This document shows positions 28,908 through 41,900 of a stretch of 64,000 nt of DNA, piece after piece (positions within the stretch are counted from its first letter, which is position 1; each line of letters begins with the position of its first letter). Under the pieces are notes generated by a model. That model was not told the origin of the DNA, made no database searches, and was given only the letters and a program-made list of their open reading frames with translations. The translations under genes were made by a program, and so were the position numbers. Source of the DNA: Spongilla lacustris. Its lineage: Eukaryota; Porifera; Demospongiae; Spongillida; Spongillidae. Location of the stretch: the NCBI GenBank assembly GCA_949361645.1, contig OX442419.1, positions 6,100,714 to 6,164,713 of the forward strand, given 5' to 3'.

Positions 28908-30239
28908 GTACTGTGGGCCCATTTGTATACTAGGTCCACATGTATTGCGGGTCCACATGTTGTAGACCCACATGTATAATAGACCCACATTTATTGTGTG
29001 CCCACATGTATTGTGGGAGCACACGTACCGTGGGCCCACATGTATAGTTTGCCCACATGTTTTGTGGTTCCACATGTACGGTAGGCATACATGTATTGTA
29101 GGCTTCCACATGAGGTCCAGATGTACTATAGGCCCACATGTATAGTAAGTTAACATGTTTTGTGGGCACACATGATTAGTAGGACCAACATATATGGTGG
29201 GCCCACATGTACTATAATATATGTGGGACGTTAACGCCCACAAATTATGTGGGCCTACTACACTCAAATATGTACAGTAGGCCCCGCAAAACACTTGGGC
29301 TTAATGTACATGTGGTCCCACAATACATATAGGTGCACAGTACATGTGGGCCTACTATATATGTGTGCCCACATTACATGTCTGCCCACAATACATATGG
29401 ACCTACTATACATCTGAGCCCATAGTACATGTGGGCCCACAATACATGTGGGCCCACTATATATGTTGGCCCCTAATACATGTGGGCTAACAATACACAT
29501 GGGCATAGTGTATGTCTGGGCCTACTATACATGTAGGTCCCCAGCAAATGGGTGCCCCCAAAACATGTGGGCCTACAATACATGTGGGACTTACTGGACC
29601 TACTTTAAATGTGCGCCCAAAGCACATGTGGGCCAACAGTACACGTGGGCCCACAATACATGTGGGCCCACAATACATGTGGGCCCACAATGCATGTGGG
29701 CCCACAATGCATGTGGGCCTACTATTAATGTGGGCCTACTGTATGTCTGGGCCTACAGTACATGTGGGTTTACTATACATGTGGGCCTTCTGTAAATGTG
29801 GGCCCACAGTACATGTGTGCCCACAGTACATGTGGGTCCATGTGGGCCTACTGGGCCCACAATAGATGAGGTCACACAATACATGTTGGCCCACAGTACA
29901 TGTGGGCCTCTAATACATGTGGTCCCCCAATACATGTGGGCCTACAATACATGTGGGCGTACTGTACATGTGGGCTTACTACAAATGTGGGCGGCCAATA
30001 AATTGTCGAATTGGCGAATTGTGGGCCCACATATATAGTAGCCCCACATGTGTTTTAGGCCATTATATATTGTTAATTGGGTCGCATGTATTGTGCGCCC
30101 ACATGTGTAGTAGCTCCACATGTATTGGGGGACCACATGTATTGAGGGCGAACATATACTGAGTGCCCACATGTATAGTAGGCCCGCATGAATTGTAATT
30201 GTGGGCTAATGTGTACTGTGGGCCCACAGCACATGTGGG

Positions 30240-32048
30240 CCATGTGGGGTCCACTGTATATCTGGTCACACTATACATGTGGGCACACAATGCGTGTGTG
30301 CCTACATTGCGTGTGGGCCTACTATGCATGTGGGCCCACCATACATATGGACCTACTATACATGTGGGCAAAAAGTAGATGTGGGCCCTTAAGGGCTCAA
30401 AATAAATTTTGGTCTACTAAACATGTGGGTCTCCTACACATGTGGACCCGCAATACATGTGGACCTAGTATATACAAATGGGCCCACAGGGCGTATATTG
30501 CGGGTGTAACAGGCCCACATTTATCATAGTCAATAAGTACGGCTCCTGCTGGAGTAATGCTAAGTTTTACTTGGCCTACTATACATTTGGGCCCCCAATG
30601 CATGTGGGCCTACAATACATTTGGATAGTAGGCACAGATGAACAGTAGCCCCACATGTTTTGTAACCCGACATGTATTAGGGGCCCACATGTATAGTATT
30701 CCCACATGTATTGTGGGCCCCCCTGGCCCACTTGTACTGTGGGCCCACATGTATAGTAGGCCCATGTATTGTGGGCCCACAAATTTTGCGGGCCTACTAC
30801 GCCCACAAGATACGTATTGTAGGCCCACATGTATTGTGGGAGCACTTAATACTGTGGGCCCACATGTATAGTTTGCCCACATATATAGTTACTGTACATG
30901 TGTGCCTACTATACATGTATTGCGGGCACCACTGAGGGCTCCCATGTACCCAATTCATTGTCTGGCCGCATTTGCAGTAAGCCCACATGTACAGTAGGCC
31001 CACATGTATTGTAGGCCCACATGTGTTGTGGGCCCACAATTACAGAAGGCCCACATGTATAGTAAACCCACATGTACAGTAGGCCCACATGTATTGTAGG
31101 CCCACATGTATAGTAGGCCCACATGTACTGCCACAATACATCTTAGCCGCAATACATGTGGAATATATTATGGCCTAAAACGCATGTGGCAATACATGTA
31201 GGCCTACTGGGTCTACTGTACATCGGGGCCTACTATACATGTGGGCCCCCAATACATGTGGGCATACAATACATGTTGGATTACTGAACTTGTGGACCCA
31301 CTTTACATGTGGGCCCACAGTACCAGTACATGGGGGGCCGACTATATATGTGTCCAAAGTACATGTGGGCCCACGGTTCATGAAAGCCCACAATACATGT
31401 GGGCCTACAATACATGTCGGCCTAATGTACTTCTGGGTCTGCTGTACATGAGGGCCCCAATTCATGTGCGCCTACTATACGTGCGGGCCTACGGTACATG
31501 TGGGCATACTGTACATGTGGGCCCACAGTATTTGTTGGCCCAAAATACATGTGAGCCTACTATACATAGGGGAACCTAATACATGTCATGTGGGCTTGCT
31601 ATACATGGCGACTCATAATACATGTCGCTGTACAATACATGTGGGCCTACTTTACCTGTTTGCCCACAATACATGTGGACCTACTATACATATGGTCGCA
31701 CAATACATGTTGGCCCACAGTACATTTGGGACTACTATACATGCGTGCCCAAAGAAGATATGGCCCACAAAACATGTGGGTACACAATACATGTGAGGCT
31801 ACTATACATATGTGCCCGCTATTCCTGTGGGCCCAGAACATATGTGGGGCTATTGTACTTGTGGGCCTACAATACATACGGGCCCATAGAATATGTTAGC
31901 CTACTATAGGCCCACAATACATGAGGGCCCCATACGATTGGGCCTACGGTACATGTGGGCCTACTGTACAATAGGCCCAAATGTATTGGGGGCCCACAGT
32001 ATAGTAGGTTACACGCATTATGCTCCGACATGTATAGTGGGCCCACAT
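30240..32048 (-). repeat. Right arm of giant inverted repeat II
   Basis: Reverse-complement partner of the 23226-25830 arm and a direct match to 17080-18780 of block I (CTGCCACAATACATCTTAG at 31128 and 17959). Ends abruptly at the 179-bp satellite. Confidence 0.75.
30520..30571 (+). repeat. Fragment of a 76-bp satellite unit inside the 17-bp array
   Basis: TTATCATAGTCAATAAGTAC, GGCTCCTGCTGGAG, TAATGCTAAGTTTTACTTGG: forward orientation, the better preserved form of the fragment at 17334. Confidence 0.82.
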
Positions 32049-35000
32049 GTCTGAGTGTATTAGATTTAATTTACCATTGAATGGTTTGTGATGATCCATG
32101 TTAAACCATAAGTGTTATTTCCACACTGAGATATTCACAATAAGTATACGATAACTAAAATCATAATATGTACATTTAATAATTAAACCATTACTAGTTA
32201 GTAAATCTAGATACATATGGATAGTATGTCTGAGTGAATTAGATTTAATTTACCATTGAATGGTTTATGATAAACCATGTTAAACCATAAGTGTTATTTC
32301 CAAACTGAGATACTCACAATAGGTATACTATCATTAAAATCATAATAACGACATTTAATAATTAAACCATTACTAGTTAGTAAATCTAGACACATATGGA
32401 TAGTATGTCTGAATGTATTAGATTTAATTTACCATTGAATGGTTTATGATAAACCATGTTAAACCATGAGTGTTATTTCCACAATGAGATATTCACAATA
32501 GGTATATTATCATTATAATCATAATAACGACTTTTAATAATTAAACCATTACTAGTTAGTAAATCTAGATACATATAGATAGTATGTCTGAGTGAATTAG
32601 ATTTAATTTAACATTGAATGGTTTATGATAAACCATGTTAAACCATAAGTGTTAAATCCACACTGAGATATTCACAATAGGTGTTATATCATTAAAATCA
32701 TAATAACGACATTTAATAATTAAACCATTACTAGTTTGTAAATCTAGATACCTAGGCATAGTATGTCTGAGTGTATTAGATTGAATTTACCATTGAATGG
32801 TTTATGATAATCCATGTTAAACCATAAGTGTTATTTCCACACTGAGATATTCACAATAGGTATACTATCATTACAATCATAATAACGACAATTAATAATT
32901 AAACCATTACTAGTTAGTAAATCTAGATACATATAGATAGTATGTCTGAGTGAATTAGATTTAATTTAACATTTAATGGTTTATGATAAACCATGTTAAA
33001 CCATAAGTGTTAAATCCACACTGAGATATTCACAATAGGTGTTATATCATTGAAATCATAATAACGACATTTAATAATTAAACCATTACTAGTTTGTAAA
33101 TCTAGATACCTAGGCATAGTATGTCTGAGTGTATTAGAATGAATTTACCATTGAATGGTTTATGATAATCCATGTTAGACCATAAGTGTTAAATCCACAC
33201 AGCGATATTCACAATAGGTGTTATATCATTGAAATCATAATAACAACATTTAATAATTAAACCATTACTAGTTATTAAATCTAGATACATATAGATAGTA
33301 TGTCTGAGTGTATTAGATTTAATTTACCATTGAATGGTTTATGATTATCCATGTTAGACCATAAGTGTTAAATCCACACTGAGATATTCACAATAGGTGT
33401 TATATCATTAAAATCATAATAACGACATTTAAAAATTAAACCATTACTAGTTAGTAAATCTCGATACATAGGGTTAGTATGTCTGAGTGTATTAGATTTA
33501 ATTTACCATTGAATGGTTTGTGATGATCCATGTTAAACCATAAGTGTTATTTCCACACTGAGATATTCACAATAGGTATACTATCATTAAAATCATAATA
33601 ACGACAATTAATAAATAAACGATTACTAGTTAGTAAATCTAGATACATATGGATAGTATGTCTGAGTGTATTAGATTTAATTTACCATTGAATGGTTTAT
33701 GATAAACCATGTTAAACCATAAGTGTTAAATCCACACTGAGATATTCACAATAGGTGTTATATCATTAAAATCACAATAACGACATTTAATAATTAAACC
33801 ATTTCTGATTAGTAAATCTAGATACATATGGATAGTATGACTGAGTGTATTAGATTTACTTTACCATTGAATGGTTTATCATAATCAATGTTAAACGATA
33901 AGTGTTATTTCCACACTGAGATATTCACAATAGGTTTACTATCATTAAAATAATAATAACGACATTTAATAATTTAACCATTACTAGTTAGTAAATCTCG
34001 ATACATAGGGTTAGTATGTCTGAGTGTATTAGATTTAATTTACCATTGAATGGTTTGTGATGATCCATGTTAAACCATAAGTGTTATTTCCACACTGAGA
34101 TATTCACAATAGGTATACTATCATTAAAATCATAATAACGACAATTAATAAATAAACGATTACTAGTTAGTAAATCTAGATACATATGGATAGTATGTCT
34201 GAGTGTATTAGATTTAATTTACCATTGAATGGTTTATGATAAACCATGTTAAACCATAAGTGCTAAATCCACACTGAGATATTCACAATAGGTGTTATAT
34301 CATTAAAATCATAATAACGACATTTAATAATTAAACCATTTCTGATTAGTAAATCTAGATACATATGGATAGTATGACTGAGTGTATTAGATTTAATTTA
34401 CCATTGATTGGATTATGATAAACCATGTTAAACCATAAGTGTTATTTCCAAACTGAGATACTAACAATAGGAATACTATCATTAAAATCATAATAACGAC
34501 ATTTAATAATTAAACCATTACTAGTCAGTAAATCTAGATACATATGGATAGTATGTCTGAGTGTATTAGATTTAATTTACCATTGAATGGTTTATGATAA
34601 TCCATGTTAAACCATAAGTGTTATTTCCACACTGAGATATTCACAATAGGTATACTATCATTAAAATCATAATAACGACATTTAATAATTAAATCATTAC
34701 TAGTTAGTAAATCTAGATACATATAGATAGTATGTCTGAGTGTTTTAGATTTAATTTACCATTGAATGGTTTATGATAATCCATGTTAGACCATAAGTGT
34801 TAAATCCACACAGCGATATTCACAATAGGTGTTATATCATTGAAATCATAATAACAACATTTAATAATTAAACCATTACTAGTTATTAAATCTAGATACA
34901 TATAGATAGTATGTCTGAGTGTATTAGATTTAATTTACCATTGAATGGTTTATGATTATCCATGTTAGACCATAAGTGTTAAATCCACACTGAGATATTC

Positions 35001-35999
35001 ACAATAGCTGTTATCTCATTAAAATCATAATAACGACATTTAAAAATTAAACCATTACTAGTTAGTAAATCTCGATACATAGGGTTAGTATGTCTGAGTG
35101 TATTAGATTTAATTTACCATTGAATGGTTTGTGATGATCCATGTTAAACCATAAGTGTTATTTCCACACTGAGATATTCACAATAGGTATACTATCATTA
35201 AAATCATAATAACGACAATTAATAAATAAACGATTACTAGTTAGTAAATCTAGATACATATGGATAGTATGTCTGAGTGTATTAGATTTAATTTACCATT
35301 GAATGGTTTATGATAAACCATGTTAAACCATAAGTGTTAAATCCACACTGAGATATTCACAATAGGTGTTATATCATTAAAATCATAATAACGACATTTA
35401 ATAATTAAACCATTTCTGATTAGTAAATCTAGATACATATGGATAGTATGACTGAGTGTATTAGATTTAATTTACCATTGAATGGTTTATCATAATCAAT
35501 GTTAAACGATGTGTTATTTCCACACTGAGATATTCACAATAGGTTTACTATCATTAAAATCATAATAACGACATTTAATAATTTAACCATTACTAGTTAG
35601 TAAATCTCGATACATAGGGTTAGTATGTCTGAGTGTATTAGATTTAATTTACCATTGAATGGTTTGTGATGATCCATGTTAAACCATAAGTGTTATTTCC
35701 ACACTGAGATATTCACAATAGGTATACTATCATTAAAATCATAATAACGACAATTAATAAATAAACGATTACTAGTTAGTAAATCTAGATACATATGGAT
35801 AGTATGTCTGAGTGTATTAGATTTAATTTACCATTGAATGGTTTATGATAAACCATGTTAAACCATGTGTTAAATCCACACTGAGATATTCACAATAGGT
35901 GTTATATCATTAAAATCATAATAACGACATTTAATAATTAAACCATTTCTGATTAGTAAATCTAGATACATATGGATAGTATGACTGAGTGTATTAGAT

Positions 36000-38900
36000 T
36001 TAATTTACCATTGAATGGTTTATCATAATCAATGTTAAACGATAAGTGTTATTTCCACACTGAGATATTTACAATAGGTTTACTATCATTAAAATCATAA
36101 TAACGACATTTAATAATTTAACCATTACTGATTAGTAAATCTAGATTCATTTGGATAGTATGTCTGAGTGTATTAGATTTAATTTACCATTGAATGGTTT
36201 ATGATAATCCATGTTAAACCATAAGTGTTGTTTCCACTCTGAGATATTCACAATAGGTATACTATCATTACAATCATAATAACGACAATTAAAAATTAAA
36301 CCATTACTAGTTAGTAAATCTAGATACATAAGGATAGTATGTCTGAGTGTATTAGATTTAATTTACCATTGAATGGTTTATAATAATCCATGATAAACCA
36401 CAAGTGTTATTTCCACACTGAGATATTCACAATAAGTATACGATAACTAAAATCATAATATGTACATTTAATAATTAAACCATTACTAGTTAGTAAATCT
36501 AGATACATATGGATAGTATGTCTGAGTGTATTAGATTTAATTTACCATTGAATGGTTTATGATAAACCATGTTAAACCATAAGTGTTATTTCCAAACTGA
36601 GATACTCACAATAGGTATACTATCATTAAAATCATAATAACGACATTTAATAATTAAACCATTACTAGTTAGTAAATCTAGACACATATGGATAGTATGT
36701 CTGAATGTATTAGATTTAATTTACCATTGAATGGTTTATGATAAACCATGTTAAACCATGAGTGTTATTTCCACAATGAGATATTCACAATAGGTATACT
36801 ATCATTAAAATCATAATAACGACATTTAATAATTAAATCATTACTAGTTAGTAAATCTAGATACATATAGATAGTATGTCTGAGTGTTTTAGATTTAATT
36901 TACCATTGAATGGTTTATGATAATCCATGTTAGACCATAAGTGTTAAATCCACACAGCGATATTCACAATAGGTGTTATATCATTGAAATCATAATAACA
37001 ACATTTAATAATTAAACCATTACTAGTTATTAAATCTAGATACATATAGATAGTATGTCTGAGTGTATTAGATTTAATTTACCATTGAATGGTTTATGAT
37101 TATCCATGTTAGACCATAAGTGTTAAATCCACACTGAGATATTCACAATAGCTGTTATATCATTAAAATCATAATAACGACATTTAAAAATTAAACCATT
37201 ACTAGTTAGTAAATCTCGATACATAGGGTTAGTATGTCTGAGTGTATTAGATTTAATTTACCATTGAATGGTTTGTGATGATCCATGTTAAACCATAAGT
37301 GTTATTTCCACACTGAGATATTCACAATAGGTATACTATCATTAAAATCATAATAACGACAATTAATAAATAAATGATTACTAGTTAGTAAATCTAGATA
37401 CATATGGATAGTATGTCTGAGTGTATTAGATTTAATTTACCATTGAATGGTTTATGATAATCCATGTTAAACCATGAGTGTTATTTCCACAATGAGATAT
37501 TCACAATAGGTATATTATCATTATAATCATAATAACGACTTTTAATAATTAAACCATTACTAGTTAGTAAATCTAGATACATATAGATAGTATGTCTGAG
37601 TGAATTAGATTTAATTTAACATTGAATGGTTTATGATAAACCATGTTAAACCATAAGTGTTAAATCCACACTGAGATATTCACAATAGGTGTTATATCAT
37701 TAAAATCATAATAACGACATTTAATAATTAAACCATTACTAGTTTGTAAATCTAGATACCTAGGCATAGTATGTCTGAGTGTATTAGATTGAATTTACCA
37801 TTGAATGGTTTATGATAATCCATGTTAAACCATAAGTGTTATTTCCACACTGAGATATTCACAATAGGTATACTATCATTACAATCATAATAACGACAAT
37901 TAATAATTAAACCATTACTAGTTAGTAAATCTAGATACATATAGATAGTATGTCTGAGTGAATTAGATTTAATTTAACATTTAATGGTTTATGATAAACC
38001 ATGTTAAACCATAAGTGTTAAATCCACACTGAGATATTCACAATAGGTGTTATATCATTAAAATCATAATAACGACATTTAAAAATTAAACCATTACTAG
38101 TTAGTAAATCTCGATACATAGGGTTAGTATGTCTGAGTGTATTAGATTTAATTTACCATTGAATGGTTTGTGATGATCCATGTTAAACCATAAGTGTTAT
38201 TTCCACACTGAGATATTCACAATAGGTATACTATCATTACAATCATAATAACGACAATTAATAATTAAACCATTACTAGTTAGTAAATCTAGATACATAT
38301 AGATAGTATGTCTGAGTGAATTAGATTTAATTTAACATTTAATGGTTTATGATAAACCATGTTAAACCATAAGTGTTAAATCCACACTGAGATATTCACA
38401 ATAGGTGTTATATCATTAAAATCATAATAACGACATTTAAAAATTAAACCATTACTAGTTAGTAAATCTCGATACATAGGGTTAGTATGTCTGAGTGTAT
38501 TAGATTTAATTTACCATTGAATGGTTTATGATAATCCATGTTAGACCATAAGTGTTAAATCCACACAGCGATATTCACAATAGGTGTTATATCATTGAAA
38601 TCATAATAACAACATTTAATAATTAAACCATTACTAGTTATTAAATCTAGATACATATAGATAGTATGTCTGAGTGTATTAGATTTAATTTACCATTGAA
38701 TGGTTTATGATTATCCATGTTAGACCATAAGTGTTAAATCCACACTGAGATATTCACAATAGGTGTTATATCATTAAAATCATAATAACGACATTTAAAA
38801 ATTAAACCATTACTAGTTAGTAAATCTCGACACATAGGGTTAGTATGTCTGAGTGTATTAGATTTAATTTACCATTGAATGGTTTGTGATGATCCATGTT

Positions 38901-41900
38901 AAACCATAAGTGTTATTTCCACACTGAGATATTCACAATAGGTATACTATCATTAAAATCATAATAACGACAATTAATAAATAAACGATTACTAGTTAGT
39001 AAATCTAGATACATATGGATAGTATGTCTGAGTGTATTAGATTTAATTTACCATTGAATGGTTTATGATAATCCATGTTAAACCATGAGTGTTATTTCCA
39101 CAATGAGATATTCACAATAGGTATATTATCATTATAATCATAATAACGACTTTTAATAATTAAACCATTACTAGTTAGTAAATCTAGATACATATAGATA
39201 GTATGTCTGAGTGAATTAGATTTAATTTAACATTGAATGGTTTATGATAAACCATGTTAAACCATAAGTGTTAAATCCACACTGAGATATTCACAATAGG
39301 TGTTATATCATTAAAATCATAATAACGACATTTAATAATTAAACCATTACTAGTTTGTAAATCTAGATACCTAGGCATAGTATGTCTGAGTGTATTAGAA
39401 TGAATTTACCATTGAATGGTTTATGATAATCCATGTTAAACCATAAGTGTTATTTCCACACTGAGATATTCACAATAGGTATACTATCATTACAATCATA
39501 ATAACGACAATTAATAATTAAACCATTACTAGTTAGTAAATCTAGATACATATAGATAGTATGTCTGAGTGAATTAGATTTAATTTAACATTTAATGGTT
39601 TATGATAAACCATGTTAAACCATAAGTGTTAAATCCACACTGAGATATTCACAATAGGTGTTATATCATTAAAATCATAATAACGACATTTAAAAATTAA
39701 ACCATTACTAGTTAGTAAATCTCGATACATAGGGTTAGTATGTCTGAGTGTATTAGATTTAATTTACCATTGAATGGTTTATGATAATCCATGTTAGACC
39801 ATAAGTGTTAAATCCACACAGCGATATTCACAATAGGTGTTATATCATTGAAATCATAATAACAACATTTAATAATTAAACCATTACTAGTTATTAAATC
39901 TAGATACATATAGATAGTATGTCTGAGTGTATTAGATTTAATTTACCATTGAATGGTTTATGATTATCCATGTTAGACCATAAGTGTTAAATCCACACTG
40001 AGATATTCACAATAGGTGTTATATCATTAAAATCATAATAACGACATTTAAAAATTAAACCATTACTAGTTAGTAAATCTCGATACATAGGGTTAGTATG
40101 TCTGAGTGTATTAGATTTAATTTACCATTGAATGGTTTGTGATGATCCATGTTAAACCATAAGTGTTATTTCCACACTGAGATATTCACAATAGGTATAC
40201 TATCATTAAAATCATAATAACGACAATTAATAAATAAACGATTACTAGTTAGTAAATCTAGATACATATGGATAGTATGTCTGAGTGTATTAGATTTAAT
40301 TTACCATTGAATGGTTTATGATAAACCATGTTAAACCATAAGTGTTAAATCCACACTGAGATATTCACAATAGGTGTTATATCATTAAAATCACAATAAC
40401 GACATTTAATAATTAAACCATTTCTGATTAGTAAATCTAGATACATATGGATAGTATGACTGAGTGTATTAGATTTACTTTACCATTGAATGGTTTATCA
40501 TAATCAATGTTAAACGATAAGTGTTATTTCCACACTGAGATATTCACAATAGGTTTACTATCATTAAAATAATAATAACGACATTTAATAATTTAACCAT
40601 TACTAGTTAGTAAATCTCGATACATAGGGTTAGTATGTCTGAGTGTATTAGATTTAATTTACCATTGAATGGTTTGTGATGATCCATGTTAAACCATAAG
40701 TGTTATTTCCACACTGAGATATTCACAATAGGTATACATCATTAAAATCATAATAACGACAATTAATAAATAAACGATTACTAGTTAGTAAATCTAGATA
40801 CATATGGATAGTATGTCTGAGTGTATTAGATTTAATTTACCATTGAATGGTTTATGATAAACCATGTTAAACCATAAGTGCTAAATCCACACTGAGATAT
40901 TCACAATAGGTGTTATATCATTAAAATCATAATAACGACATTTAATAATTAAACCATTTCTGATTAGTAAATCTAGATACATATGGATAGTATGACTGAG
41001 TGTATTAGATTTAATTTACCATTGATTGGATTATGATAAACCATGTTAAACCATAAGTGTTATTTCCAAACTGAGATACTAACAATAGGAATACTATCAT
41101 TAAAATCATAATAACGACATTTAATAATTAAACCATTACTAGTCAGTAAATCTAGATACATATGGATAGTATGTCTGAGTGTATTAGATTTAATTTACCA
41201 TTGAATGGTTTATGATAATCCATGTTAAACCATAAGTGTTATTTCCACACTGAGATATTCACAATAGGTATACTATCATTACAATCATAATAACGACAAT
41301 TAATAATTAAACCATTACTAGTTAGTAAATCTAGATACATATAGATAGTATGTCTGAGTGAATTAGATTTAATTTAACATTTAATGGTTTATGATAAACC
41401 ATGTTAAACCATAAGTGTTAAATCCACACTGAGATATTCACAATAGGTGTTATATCATTAAAATCATAATAACGACATTTAAAAATTAAACCATTACTAG
41501 TTAGTAAATCTCGATACATAGGGTTAGTATGTCTGAGTGTATTAGATTTAATTTACCATTGAATGGTTTGTGATGATCCATGTTAAACCATAAGTGTTAT
41601 TTCCACACTGAGATATTCACAATAGGTATACTATCATTACAATCATAATAACGACAATTAATAATTAAACCATTACTAGTTAGTAAATCTAGATACATAT
41701 AGATAGTATGTCTGAGTGAATTAGATTTAATTTAACATTTAATGGTTTATGATAAACCATGTTAAACCATAAGTGTTAAATCCACACTGAGATATTCACA
41801 ATAGGTGTTATATCATTAAAATCATAATAACGACATTTAAAAATTAAACCATTACTAGTTAGTAAATCTCGATACATAGGGTTAGTATGTCTGAGTGTAT

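Larger units (their letters stand above)
23226..32048. repeat. 17-bp palindromic repeat array, block II
   Basis: Same 17-bp family. The left edge (GTATTGCGGGCATACGTG) resembles the start of block I at about 7445 and the starts of internal sub-blocks near 8605 and 24028. Left part 23226-25830 matches 7440-10590 in the same direction (GGAACACAAC 23580 with 8151; CTAAGATGTATTGTGGCAG 24882 with 10301). The middle holds a ~1.65-kb tandem duplication. 27440-30240 matches the core of block I in reverse complement, and 30540-32048 matches 17345-18780 directly. The right edge ends at CCCACATGT against the 179-bp satellite. Open frames are by-products of the repeat. Confidence 0.92.

Noticed and set aside
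16479..31909. Long open frames in the other 17-bp array parts, including one of 258 codons at 26446-27222
   Set aside because: Same cause; length depends only on how long the array stays free of the TATAGTAGG-type variants that bring stops.
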